In this document: positions 1 to 11,734 of the stretch, one piece after another | How the letters are laid out: each line of letters starts with the position of its first letter | Position numbering within the stretch: the stretch's first letter is position 1 | Source: Panopea generosa | Taxonomy: Eukaryota > Mollusca > Bivalvia > Adapedonta > Hiatellidae | Direction of reading: 5' to 3' | Assembly (NCBI GenBank): GCA_029582155.1 | Contig: CM055901.1 | Location: forward strand, 7,606,874 to 7,670,873 | DNA: 64,000 nt | Notes under the pieces: model-generated | Seen by the model: only the letters and a program-made list of their open reading frames with translations | What the model was told of the DNA's origin: nothing | Databases searched by the model: none | Translations under genes and position numbers: made by a program

Positions 1-493
1 CATTGCCTGTAGCCAGTTCAGTACAAAGTACAATTTTCCTGTGCCGACTGCCAGTACATTAATCATTGCCTATAGCCTATCCAGTACAAAGTACAATTTT
101 CCTGTGCCGACAGCCAGTACATTAATCATTGCCTATAGCAAGTCAAGTACAAAGTACACTTTTCCTGTGCCGACAGCCAGTACATTAATCATTGCCTATA
201 ACCAGTCCAGTACAAAGTACAATTTTTCTGTGCCGACAGCCAGTACATTAATCATTGACTAAAGGCAGTCCAGTACAAAGTACAATTTTCCTGTGCCGAC
301 AGCCAGTACATTAATCATTGCCTAAAGCCAGTCCAGTACAAACTACAGTTTTTCTGTGCCGACAGCCAGTACATTAATCATTGCCTATAGCCAGTCCAGT
401 ACAAAGTACAATTTTCCTGTGTCGACAACCAGTACATTAATCATTGCCTATAGCCAGTCCAGTACAAAGTACACTTTTCCTGTGCCGACAGCA
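1..493. repeat. Minisatellite, 63-bp unit, about 8 copies
   Basis: Direct tandem copies of a 63-bp unit containing GCCAGTACATTAATCATTG and AGTACAAAGTACAATTTTCC. The array is already under way at base 1, so its left end is outside the window. Because 63 is a multiple of three, an open frame of 21-residue repeats (positions 41-262) appears; I regard it as a by-product, since the frame breaks where single units vary. Copies differ by a few substitutions each. Confidence 0.95.
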
Positions 494-540
494 TGAACAA
501 TAGACATATCCCAGTGTCTTTAGCCGATACATTAATAGTA

Positions 541-800
541 CAATTTGTCATTGCCTATATGGCCAGTACCAAAGTAAAATTTGTCATTGTCTATATGGCC
601 AGTTCAAAAGTACAATTTTCTAGTGCCTAAATAGCCAGTACAAAAGTACAATTTGTCATTGTCTATATGGCCAGTTCAAAAGTAAAATTTGTCATTGTCT
701 ATATCGCCAGTACAAAAGTACAATTTTCTAGTGCCTAAATAGCCAGTACAAAAGTACAATTTGTCATTGTCTATATGGCCAGTACAGAAGTACAATTTCC
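541..800. repeat. Minisatellite, 36-bp unit, about 7 copies
   Basis: Unit is close to TGTCATTGTCTATATGGCC followed by AGTTCAAAAGTACAATT. It shares the block 'cattgcctata-gccagt-caaaagtacaattt' with the 63-bp array immediately upstream, so the two arrays are related: the 63-bp unit looks like this core plus a 27-bp insertion. Degenerate copies trail on to about 945. Confidence 0.9.
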
Positions 801-945
801 CAGTGACTTTATAGTCTATACATAAATATTAGAATTCCTTAGTGTCTATAGCCAATCCAGTACAATACTACCATTTCCCAGTACCTATAGTCAAGACCGT
901 AATACAGGTCCAAGTTGTCTATAGCCATTGTAATAGTACATCATA

Positions 946-2085
946 TCAATAATTATATACAAGTCCTTGATCATATCAAGAACAATCGCGATTTTTCCCT
1001 ACAAAGTACATATTATATAGCTAGTTTAATAGTGCCGGTTTTGTTGTTAAATATTTAGAAGCCAGTGATATATTACATTTTTTCATTATCTATAGTAGAG
1101 ACCTATAAACAGAAATAAGTGACGGCACCTAGTTGCTTGTCTATATTTCGGATGGCACATTTGGCGTTTTCCAAATCTTGGAAATAAAATTCCTCCTGAA
1201 CCAACATATATATTTTCAGTGTGATTTTGATATCAAAAGGAAAGTGTTTGAATAAATTTTAGCGGTAAACTTTTCTGTTTTAAATTTAAAGTAAGGAATA
1301 TTGTTTAACGCTTTCCGCTATTTTCTCACTTTGAGCCTATTTTTAAACAGAAATATGAAAAATATTTGAATATTCATATGATATTTACGCCAACCGTGGA
1401 TAACTGATTTCTTCATCTTTCTACAAAAACAAATATATTTCTATGATGTGTTGTTAAACTGTTTTAGTTACAACGACTACACTACCTTTTTGGTAAACAA
1501 ATAGTATATTCCAAAATTTTTCGTTTCCAACCCGTAATAATTAAAATTCAGAAGAAAACAATCAACTAATTGATAATTTGAAAAAAGTCAACATTGTTTT
1601 CAGCTTTACTTTGTTACCAAGGGACATGTACAGTATAATGATGTGGATTAGATCTCATTTTACCGGAGACTTTACAAAACAAGGTTGATAATAAAAAAAA
1701 TATGTATAATTAACACTGAGGTGATTTCAACACTTTTTTTCACAACACACAATTTTGAACACGCCGTAATTAAGCTGCATTGTTCCAAATGCTAAAGTGG
1801 GATAAGAGAGAAATAGTAAATAAAGTATTTATGCCAAATATGAAAATTTAAAATGCACAGTTTTGTCTGTTAGAATGACCCATGAAGAATCCAGTTTACC
1901 TATCAAATCTAACAACTTCCCTGAACTGTTTTACTATTTCTTTAAAAAAAAGAAGAAAAAGCAATGCTGATCTTGTAGAAATAAACTTCTGTCTCTGTTT
2001 TAAAGAATCGAGATGACAACGAAAATGATAAATTAAATACAAACGCATTCAGTGACATTAACTTTTAAATACATATTTCTTACTT
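946..2085. other. AT-rich stretch without recognisable gene
   Basis: No conserved open frame, tRNA-like block or transposon end was seen. The sequence is AT-rich with short homopolymers only. Confidence 0.5.
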
Positions 2086-2165
2086 CACCACGTACTAAAA
2101 ATATACGAAAAACTTCTCCAACTTCATCAGGTACTGAAAATATACGAAAAACTTCTCCAGTTGCC
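2086..2165. repeat. Two tandem copies of a ~39-bp unit
   Basis: The block AAAATATACGAAAAACTTCT occurs twice, each time followed by 'ccaa/ccag' and preceded by a 'gtactga/gtacta' variant, spaced about 39 bp. Short overlapping open frames on both strands here (2033-2303) have no features of a real protein. Confidence 0.7.
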
Positions 2166-2779
2166 GTATATTTGACTCCTGTGTTTTTTTTGTCGTTACC
2201 CAAAACCTTTAGTACAACCACCATACAGAGTTATGTAAAGGTATATACGTGTATAGATAATTTCCCGCAAATTAACGATACAATATTGCAAAATATGCCA
2301 TAGCTCAGGGGTGTTTCTTTATAACGTCCATGATAATACCTTATATAAATTATGTCAGTGAGTATAAAAAAACGATGCCTACTTATATATTATAAAAAAT
2401 ATTATTTAATCGTACGAAAAAGAATAAAGCTGTGACCTCATATACCATAGTTATGATGTTTTGCATCAGCTTTCTGAATGTCATAAATAGTACACGGCTG
2501 TCAAATATTACTTAGAATTCAATACTAAACGTCACGATAAAGCAGAAAAAACGGCTAGTAAAATAATAAATGACACATTTTTAATCTGTGATATTACAAG
2601 TAAACTGTCATATCTCAAGCAAGGAAATCAAGCTGAAATAAAACGTCGTATTTTTTTTTATTCCATTTGTTATTTTCAATTTTACATGCAAGAACAGAAG
2701 AGTTTGAAGTTGACATAACCTGCAGGATAAGTATGTCGGCACACAAGGCTTTCGTAATTTATATTCAATTTGAACTTGG

Positions 2780-2990
2780 TCCTCCGTGGCCGAGTGATCT
2801 ACGACCAGTCGTCACAAGACAACTTACCTATCGTCACTGAAGTTCTGGGTTTGAGCCCTGCTCGGTTAAACAACTTTAAATCTTGTCAGTTTCTAGCGGG
2901 AGGACGGTACTTCTACTCATATTCAATTCCAGCTATAAAATTGAATATGTCATATACAACCTGTTATGTGTTGAAAAGGCGTTAAAAATG
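2780..2990 (+). mobile_element. tRNA-derived SINE (family with CTCCRTGGCCGA head)
   Basis: The head has an A-box-like TGGCCGAGTGATCT and, about 60 bp on, a B-box-like GGGTTTGAGCCC, as in a RNA polymerase III promoter of a tRNA-derived SINE. Downstream is the block CAGTTTCTAGCGGGAGGA, which also occurs in the copy at 45240-45427 on the other strand (CAGTTTCTTGTGGAAGGA). A block conserved beyond the tRNA-like head supports a real SINE family rather than a chance tRNA likeness. No clear target-site duplication was found. Confidence 0.7.
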
Positions 2991-4685
2991 TTTTATGATT
3001 TAACTTTATAACATATTGGTAAATTACTAATAAAATACAAAGGTTTGATAAGTAGCTGTATGGAGACTTGTACATCGTGTGTGGCTTACCAACGACATAC
3101 AGCAAATTAAATATTATTTCACATTATTTTATGTTACAATTTCACACATATTTATATAAATATATATATATCTGGTACAAGGTCCCAGCTTGCAATTTTG
3201 ATATAAACATACATCACCCTTAAATCTATAGAGTAGACCGCATATTTATGGCATTCATTAGAATATGAATGAAGATCACAGCGGCACCTCGTAATCTATC
3301 ATAATTTTTATTGGGAAATGAAACATTCGCAGTTTTTATGGCCCCTTTATCCCTGAACGCTTTTACAAACTTTGTCATGTTTTACAACTGTATGATAATA
3401 GTGATCAATTTTACAACTATACTTCTTAAATACTTAAACTATTTTATAGATAGATTTTTTTAATGTTTTTCTCACCTGGATAGAATTATCACTAATTAAT
3501 GCAATATTTAAATACAAATACCATTATTAATCAATGTCAAGTTTCACGTAATATTGAGAGTCCTGGCTCTGTAAAAAGTATTGAAAATCATCCAGTAAAT
3601 AGTATAAGTTGTAAAATCTTGATTTACAATTGTTCAAAGTGAAATACAACCAATCCTCTAATCTTGAGATAACTGTGCTGGTTTGCTGAAACCATATCCT
3701 GTGTTGGTTCTAGATTGTTATGAAGTCCGCGAACTGCTCTCTCGTGTCTAAGTTTGTATTGGTGGTACCCAATACATTGTGTGCAGGATGCAGACATGTT
3801 TAATAGTTTGTGTAACGTATAGATAATCAGTTACCTTGTTTAGATGTGAAGCACTTCCATTTTGCTTACAAGTCTTGCGACATTTCATTTCACATGATTG
3901 GCATTGCCTGTTACTATAAATGGAGCGGATAAAGTATATGTATTGTGTTGTTTACTTCTAAATGTTTCATAATGTGGGTAGTGACCATGTGTTCCATGAT
4001 CTTCGAATACATAATATTATGTTAGTTTGACTCAGCGAGTCTGTAAAAGATGTGAATTCTAATTTACTTTTCGTAAGACTTATTCAGGAATAAAATAGTT
4101 CCATTTAATCTCTAGGGACTGATTTGCACAAAGCTAATAAACTTCGTTGGTGACAAAGTCAGAGTCAGTCAATGTCCCGACTATTTGACGATGTAAAGAG
4201 ACTAGCTGATAAATGAATGAATACCAGTATTAAGGTGTTGACGTTACATAATGTTTTCTTTTTAACCCTTATGTAACTCGTTTACTAACACTTACATAAA
4301 TGCCAAAAAATCCTAACTGTACTCAAGTTAACAATGTGTATACCATGAATAATGTCGCAGGTGAGAAGGTAATCATTATGCATAACATCGCAGGTAATAT
4401 TGATGTGTTTTACTATGTCACCGTTTAGGTGACCTAACTATAGTATATTGAGCTGCAGAGAGTTCATTACACCCTGACATCGCGGTCTTTCTGGGTCATC
4501 CTAACATGATAATATACATACACGACACGTGTGTGTTCTACATGTAAATCATAGGCGTAGGAGCCGGGGGCAAGGGGTTCCGCTCCCGCCAATATTCCGG
4601 TTCAGCATACACTTTGGAGCCTAGAAGTATTCATCCTCAGTTATGAACAATATAATAATATACAATCCCAACTAAAACTTTTTTT
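2991..4685. other. AT-rich stretch, no gene seen
   Basis: Contains a short TA-rich run near 3160 and scattered short open frames, none protein-like. At 4550-4600 there is a GC-rich patch (AGGCGTAGGAGCCGGGGG) that resembles a dispersed repeat fragment, but it has no partner in this window. Confidence 0.45.
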
Positions 4686-4689
4686 TCTG

Positions 4690-4880
4690 TTGTTACTGCT
4701 GTTTTATGGTCTTTAGCGACGCTTTTCGGTCATATCGCGACGGTGTCTTTTTGAAACAGTATTCCAAGCACTGCCCGCCAGAGTATCATGGCGCTGACAC
4801 TTGGTATGATACCCCACCCAGTCACATTGTACTGACAACGGGCCGACAACACCTAGAATCAGGTCTTAAGGCCCAAAAAA
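4690..4880 (-). mobile_element. SINE fragment, same family as 15715-16020, tRNA head missing
   Basis: Matches the right-hand copy at 15720-15885 over most of its length: 'tttagcgacgct', 'ttcggtcata', 'gatacccca', CCCAGTCACATTGTACTGAC and GGGCCGACAACACCTA. On the minus strand this is the body and tail of the element; the tRNA-like head present at 15940-16020 is absent here. An open frame at 4706-4957 lies inside it and is not a gene. Confidence 0.75.
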
Positions 4881-4889
4881 GGGTAAATA

Positions 4890-6425
4890 TGAAAACATTC
4901 AAAACTATTCTTATAAATAACCGGTCAGTTAAATTTGTTCTTATTAAGCATAAATGATCCCTATTAGATGATGTTCCAAGATGGTATAATTCAAGGAGCA
5001 AGGTTCAGAGGACTTTGAATATATCGGACGAAAAGAACCTTATTATTATATGTATCTATCTACGCAAAAAAAAATTCAACGTCATTTCCTATATAACAAA
5101 TAGTGTTTGGTCTAATACTGTAGGGACGGTGGTTATATCCGTGGGGATCAATGGCCCCACCAACAAGGGTTTAAATGTGAAATTCTAAAATCTACTATGT
5201 CCACTTAAGCCGGTGGAATGTCCTCAGGCATTTTTCCCTACAGCCTTACACGTGTTATTTAAAAGCCTGAAAGTTATTGTTTAAGTTGCAATCCGACAAT
5301 AACCGATAAACAACAGCGTGGACAGCCAGCTCTTTTACAATCTGGGTATTCGACTTGGTATCTCAGGAGGAGACAGAAGACTTGCCAGATGCCTCCTTAG
5401 ATAAGTACAGTATGTCGCAGTGCAACAAGACCCAAGTAAAGCGACAGCCAGTAATAAAACACATCAAGTAGTATATTAATAAATATACAAGTTGAGTCAC
5501 GTGACGGAGTTCAAGAAGGTAACATTTCCGTATATAGGTTAAACAGAAGCCATGACATTGTAATAGATAGTGGCAATAAATCCGACATTTTTTGTACTAC
5601 TAAAACTGCCAGTCGAGGAAGTAGCCGATTACCATAACAACATTGGATTGACCTAGAAACTTATACACACGCTTTCCTGACAAGTTAACATTTCCGATTA
5701 TATACTGAGATCAGAGAGGCGTTTTTCATTCCATTATAATTGCCCCTCCGTACATTTGATATACTATTATTAATACTTTTATATTATTTAATACAGTGTC
5801 TGTATTTGCGCTGTTGTTTTGATTTTGTTCTCTGGGCTTTCGTCTTCTCTAGTGTTTTTTTAAAGAAATAGAAAATAATACTTAAAAAACAAATTCGTTT
5901 TGCTTTTATTGATTGAAAAATTAAATGACTGTATAAAGGTCAACCAGAGGTTCGTGGTGCTGAGTTCTTAGATATTAGATTGTGTACAGTTACGTTTATG
6001 AAATAATATCTGACAAAACGATCCATGTACCTAGAAAGAGCTGAGTTTTATTATGCATGTGTGTTTATATGCAACACACTTGTATCTCCAACTATACCAT
6101 CATACTATATTATATTATCTTCCAGTAACACAGATCACAATAAGCGCCATGATTTCATGGAATGAAAAATCAATTGTATGTACTTCCAAGATTGTCACCT
6201 TGTGTATATAATATTGACAAACATACTATAAGATCGTACCTTTTTATATTCATAAAATTGAAAAGTAAGTACCAAATAAATTATGCTCTTACTTATGAAT
6301 GCTATTATAATAATAATATCGATGAGCTGTGGACGGTATGTTTGGGGATTATTCAAGGCATCTTGAAGACAGTTGGATAATTGCGAACCGGCAAATTGCT
6401 GTTTTACTACTGCCCGCGAACCATT
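4890..6425. other. Unassigned AT-rich stretch
   Basis: No open frame with protein-like composition, no tRNA-like block and no paired inverted repeats were found. Confidence 0.45.
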
Positions 6426-6428
6426 GTC

Positions 6429-6439
6429 CCCCCCCCCCC

Positions 6440-6479
<40 letters not shown>
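6429..6479. repeat. Poly-C run, about 50 bp
   Basis: Almost uninterrupted C on the plus strand (one T at about 6441). Read on the minus strand it is a G-tract that can form G-quadruplexes. A minus open frame across it (6195-6494) encodes polyglycine and is an artefact of the run. Length may be unreliable in the assembly. Confidence 0.95.
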
Positions 6480-8025
6480 ATATATTTGCAACATCTGTGT
6501 TTTAATTACCCGATGTATTTATTATAGTGTATTGTTCCCTTTAATGCTGTGATAAGCATACACGTATCATACCTTATACAGTTGGTATAATTTAATACAT
6601 GTGTGGGCTCTTGCAAATGTATAGCAATAAAACCGTTATTATATGGTATGTTAAATACTGCATGTCAGCACATCATGAGCGATATCAATACGATCTCTTG
6701 TTACAGTTTCCGAAATGTCTTCATTGACGTTAAGGACGGTTGGAATGACATTCTTGTTCTGAGGAAATTTCAAACTATGTTATTATTTGAAATTTATCAG
6801 AATTTCATTTAGTGAAATTCATTCAAAATGGAGATTCTCTCGGGAAGTGGGAGGACCCGGCTCAGCAATACTGCTTTTGTTTAAATAGTCATAAATGTGT
6901 TGTAGAATTTTGTCAATATTGTAGTTGATGTCAATTGAACGTGTGACCCACAACACAATGTCGTTTTCGTTTGACCTTTGCATTCTACATCGCATGTCTT
7001 CTTAGCTATACCGTCGAGTTCATTTTTCACTAATATATTGCAATTATATAGATGTTACGGTACTTTCCAATTTTGTTACGAATCGATATTAATTAAGTGA
7101 ATAGAATAGAAATCGGAAAACATGACGTATTACTAACAGGTGTTTTCAGGAGATTCTTAATTGTAATCTAATTTCGATATAACTATATTCGCTGATACGA
7201 CAACGTTGGTTGTGATTTGTATCAGTAATGTTTCTATGATTAAAACAAATAATATCATTCCATTTCTTTGTGATTTGTGATATAAAAAGCGAATAATAGT
7301 GGAGGCTGTCGTTCATATTAATTAATAATATGCCTTTTTCACGGATCGCTAGAACATCCGTGTTGATAAGTGACGGTGATCTAGAACGTTGCGCAGGTGG
7401 AAATGTGTTTGTTTCACTCGTGCATGCATTTAAAATACTAATTATACCTCATATTGGCGAAACACCATGGAATCAATAAATACTTCTCAAACGAGCATAG
7501 GAACTTTAACACACTCCGAAATTAAGCAGTATGTAAAACCTTAGTTAGCGTTAAGTAATGGCGTAACGATACCGTTGAGATCACGGGGCTTATTTCTAAG
7601 TTGGATGGCAGTGGTTCTTTTTTTTTAAAGTTTAAAAGACGATTTCTATAGATTTTGTAATTTTTTATTATGGATAGAAATTTATGAAATTTCCCAGTAT
7701 TTAATTTTAATGTATGTCCATGCAATATCAGAAATAAAAATAAAACATGTTACAATTATTTTATACCAGTATGCATATTTCATATATTGAACACAATATA
7801 AGAGATCAATTTCAGGCGTAACCGTAAATGAATATACTATCTGAAATAGGGTCAGTTGTAGTATAATATTATGCAGTTGACACTGGCTGGTCTCGACAAA
7901 GTTGCTTCTGTTTGTGCGCGGAATTGGTGCGTATGAAAAATCTCTTGGAAACGTCTTTTTTGTCTTGGGCAAATTAAAAAATTCAGTCTAGAAACATCAT
8001 GCAATATATTTCCACTTAGCATTGC
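6480..8025. other. Unassigned AT-rich stretch
   Basis: Short open frames only (6603-6812 plus; 7522-7972 minus, two overlapping). None has a recognisable domain or composition unlike the background. Confidence 0.45.
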
Positions 8026-8063
8026 AATAGAACTCTATTGGAAATGTGACAGTGGTGTGAGAC
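8026..8063. repeat. Dispersed ~40-bp block, partner at 22404-22444
   Basis: 'gaaatgtgacagtggtgtgagacg' here matches 'gaaatgtaatagtggtgtgagacg' at 22420-22443 (given in part), with further likeness upstream (TTGCAATAGAACTCTATTGG against TTACAATGGAGCCCTATGGG). Probably the end of a dispersed transposon. It runs directly into the 22-bp minisatellite. Confidence 0.6.
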
Positions 8064-9003
8064 GAACACGTGTATGAGGTGAGACTAACATTTGCATGAG
8101 GTAAGACTTACAGGTGTATGAGGTGAGACTTACACGTGTATAATGTGAAACTTAAAGATGCTTGAGGTGATACGTACAGGTATATGAGGTGAGACTTACA
8201 GGTGTATGAGGTGAATTTACAGGTGTATGAGTTTAGACTTACAGGTATATGAAGTGAGACTTACAGGTGCATGAGGTCAGATTTACAGGTGTATGAGTTG
8301 AAACTTACAGGTGTATGAGGTGAAACTTACAGATGTATGAGTTGAAACTTACAGGTGTATGAGGTGAAACTTACAGGTGTATGAGATGAGACTTACACGT
8401 GTATAATGTGAGACTTACATATGCATGAGGTAAGACGTACAGGTGGATGAGGTGATACTTACAGGTGTATGAGGTGAGACTAACAGGTGGATGAGGTGAG
8501 ACTTACAGAATGATGAGGTGAGACTTACAGATGGATGAGGTGAGACGTACAGGTATATGAGGTTAGACTTACAGGTATATGAGGTGAGACTGACAGGTGT
8601 GTTAGATGAGACTTACAGGTGTATGAGGTGAGACTTACAGGTGAGTGAAGTGAGACGTACAGGTATAGGATGTGAGACTTACAGGTGGATGAGGTGAGAC
8701 GTACAGGTATATGAGGTAACACTTACAGGTGTATAAGTTGAGACGTACAGGTGTATGAGATGAGACTTACAGGTGTGTGAGGTGAGATTTTCAGGTATAT
8801 GAGGTGAGACTTACAGGTGGATGAGATGAGACTTAAAGCTATATGAGGTGAGACTTACAGGTATATGAGGCGATACTTACAGCTGTCTGAGGTGAGACTT
8901 ACAGGTGCATGAGGTGAGACTTACAGGTGTATGAGTTGTAACTTACAGTTTTATGAGGTGATACTTACATGTGTATGAGATGAGACTTACAGGTGTATGA
9001 GAT
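8051..9003. repeat. Minisatellite, 22-bp unit, about 43 copies
   Basis: Unit is GAGACTTACAGGTGTATGAG plus GT. Copies vary mainly at the 'gtgtatg/gtatatg/gtggatg' positions. A minus open frame (8525-8722) of Ser/Thr/His/Leu-rich repeats results from three 22-bp units making 66 bp; it is not taken as coding. Confidence 0.95.
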
Positions 9004-9215
9004 CAACCTCGTTCCTTCTCCATCGTCTTCTATATTAGCATCATTGGGTTACCGACTTATCGCAACTTGTTCCATTAATGCTCTGTATTCAGAAAAATAA
9101 TGCTAATCTATGAGAATTGGTCACTTTCTGTCTATAATCATCATAGGTGTTCCCTGGTGGATACTTAACGTGTATGTTGATCATCTATTCATTAGCAACC
9201 ACATTTAGTATCGTC

Positions 9216-9395
9216 ATTGAACTCCCCTTGCCAGTGTATCAGATAGGGGCCCATCGAGACCATCCTTTTGCTGATTCTATCAAACACCCCTCCCCCTCCC
9301 CCTGCCAGTGTGTCAGATCCCCCTCCCCCTGCCAGTGTGTCAGATCCCCCTCCCCCTGCCAGTGTGTCAGATAGGAACCCATCGATACCCTTCTG
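9216..9395. repeat. 27-bp tandem repeat x3 within a larger flanking duplication
   Basis: Three copies of CCCCCTCCCCCTGCCAGTGT plus GTCAGAT lie at about 9289-9372. Outside them, 'gccagtgtatcagataggggcccatcgagacc' before and 'gccagtgtgtcagataggaacccatcgatacc' after show that a longer segment was duplicated first and the 27-bp unit then expanded at the junction. Confidence 0.85.
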
Positions 9396-9515
9396 TTTTT
9401 ATAATGTTATATATTTATTTATTATTGGATTTCTATTTCTTCTATAAAATGACACAAATACATTCGTTTAATATTAGTTTCAGGTAGGACATATATCATC
9501 ATAACTATAAGTCGC

Positions 9516-9732
9516 GGACAGAGGGTGAAAAGTGAAATTTTATTTCGAAAAGTAAAGGAATATCAGTTGAGGACAGCGGGTGAAAAGTGAAATTTTATTT
9601 CGAAAAGTAAAGGAATATCAGTTGAGGACAGAGGGTGAAAAGTGAAATTTAATCTCGAAAAGCAAAGGAATTTCAGTTGAGGACAGCGGGTGAAAAGTGA
9701 AATGTAATCTCGAAAAGCAAAGGAATTTCAGT
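9516..9732. repeat. Minisatellite, 55-bp unit, 4 copies
   Basis: Unit starts GGACAGAGGGTGAAAAGTGA and ends GGAATATCAGTTGA. Copies 1-2 share 'tttatttcgaaaagtaaaggaatatc' (shown in part) while 3-4 share 'aatctcgaaaagc'. Alternate units carry 'cagaggg' and 'cagcggg', which suggests doubling of a dimer. Confidence 0.9.
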
Positions 9733-10222
9733 ACATCTTCAATGAATATCGTTTTGTGAAATTGATATTCATTTGAACTGTTCTGATTTTGTTATATGAG
9801 AGCTGACATTGAGACTATTTAAATATGTGTTGAAACATGACTATAAAGTGGACATTTGAAAGATTTCTTTTTCACTATTAAAAGCACATCAGCTTATTAG
9901 ATCTATGTTGCTGTGGCTTATTTTCCGAAAACAGAGTCTCACGTTTGTCTCGATGTGAAGGAAAATAAATCTAAAACCGTGACATACATGCTGTATGTGA
10001 AACTAATACCCGAGTCATTCAATGTCATTTTGTTGCAATGTCACGCGGAGGTGTTCTAATTCCTGCACAACTGGTCGGGCCAGTTAGACGCCATCTATAG
10101 ACTGTCCCCTAATATAATATTCACAAACGTTGTTTGTGACATGACGGATGATACATCGATAGTAAGGATAGCACGGAACTATAATACAAACTGTCATAGT
10201 CACTGTATAAATTTATTGATTC

Positions 10223-10413
10223 CAATGGCGGATCCACTATTTAAAGGGTCCGTCGTACGTACCCCTTACCTTCCCTCCCAAAAAGGAGAAAAATTATTCC
10301 AATATTTCATTAGAATTCACTATATTTCTATTGAAAAACGTGTGTCCGTTTAGATTTTGTAATGCGTCCCCTAAGTACGCCCCCTCTAAACTAAAATCCT
10401 GGATCCGCCGCTG
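10223..10413. mobile_element. Small MITE-like element with GGCGGATCCA ends
   Basis: Left end CAATGGCGGATCCA and the reverse complement of the right end, CAGCGGCGGATCCA, form 14-bp terminal inverted repeats with 2 mismatches around a 191-bp element without coding capacity. Such ends recur in invertebrate class II elements; I would guess hAT-like, but no convincing 8-bp target duplication is visible. The open frame at 10141-10353 overlaps it and is not a gene. Confidence 0.5.
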
Positions 10414-10684
10414 CAATGAAGTACAAAAGCTGCAATGAGGAGGGTTGGTATGAGTTCAGTAGCTGAAACATAATAACACATAACGATAATAATAATAAAG
10501 TACTTTATTTAACTAAGTTTGAGTAAGTTTTTCCTCAGAGGTCCTCAAATTTTAGACAAGAACATACGTTAAACATTAAACGTACTGCTTTTACGGGTTC
10601 ACTGATGCTGGGAAGTTCGTATTTGTATTATATTTATATTATATTGATGTGTTTACAAATTTTTGATGAGCAACAATAAAATAT

Positions 10685-10766
10685 TCTTTTTCTTCTTCTT
10701 CGTCGTCATCGTGATCGTCTTCTTCTTCTTCTTCTTCTTCTTCTTCTTCTTCTTCTTCTTCTTCTA
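10685..10766. repeat. TTC/GAA microsatellite
   Basis: Mostly pure TTC, interrupted on the left by CGTCGTCATCGTGATCG. The minus frame (10639-10881) therefore shows a poly-Glu/Asp stretch. No sign of a surrounding acidic protein exon. Confidence 0.95.
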
Positions 10767-10769
10767 TTA

Positions 10770-11734
10770 TATACCAGGATAATACTTTTTTGAAACATGA
10801 ATATTTAATAAACTCCCTTTTAAGTTTGAAAGTCACACCGATCTTCATAAAATTTTTGTATTTATCAATGAGATGTATCACCAGGTACGATATCGTCTAG
10901 CTTGACAACCGTGGCACTCCCAGCGCAACTCGTTAAACCTGTAAGGGAATTTTCTGGTCTAGTGACCCGCAGTACCGTGCAAACTAATTTATTCATGACT
11001 TTCGATTTAAATGGTTTTATTCGCATCCTTCGACCCGAGCGAGATAAGTCGCTGTCAGTATAACCTAAATTACAGTTTACGTACAAGCAAAGATGGGAGA
11101 GATTGAACCTTGATGGTTTGTATTACACCGCTTTGTCAGGGCTCGCTGTATGGATACGGTCATAACAATTTCATCAGAAAATAAAAACTGCAGAGCCTTT
11201 CAAACGGTGAGAGTCAAGACTCCTTAATTACCGGCTTCATTTGAAATGATAACAGACGACCGAGCATAAGTTTTAATAAATTCTAGAGTGTCGGCATTTT
11301 TATTGGATGTTCAGCCAATAAAACATGCAAATGTTTAGAGAACAAGTCGATTAAAAGAGCTATAAAAGTTTCACATAAAATATCATAAGATAAAAAATCC
11401 GGAAAGACTTCGCTCTGTTGTATATTTTTCTTGAGTGTGCGTGCGTGCGTGCTTTTCCAACTTGAAAATCACTTGCTTAAAAAGTTACAGAATGAGATAG
11501 GAATACAAAACAATGGAATATAGTTGTTGTTGCTGCTGTTGTTATTTTTTTATCTGACGTTTTAAATCCGCCACATCAGCTGCTGCACGTATATTAATTA
11601 AAAAAGAGTAAACTCATGAATAAAATGCGAAAACAATACTTGCAAGAAATTGAAGTTATGCTTGAATAAGAAAATATTTCTGTCAATGAATCAGTCAGTG
11701 TTTAAAATTTTAAATGTAAGCACCTTTGTGAAGA
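10770..11734. other. Unassigned stretch
   Basis: Slightly more GC- and CpG-rich at 10870-11250. A 73-residue minus open frame (10865-11086) has no recognisable motif. A short GTGC run occurs near 11440 and a TTG-rich patch near 11525. Confidence 0.4.

Noticed and set aside
8051..9003. CRISPR-like array of short direct repeats
   Set aside because: Units are contiguous 22-mers without unique spacers, in a eukaryotic context with no cas genes.
10639..10881. Acidic (Glu/Asp-rich) protein on the minus strand
   Set aside because: The acidic run is a TTC microsatellite read in reverse; flanks are AT-rich and not protein-like.
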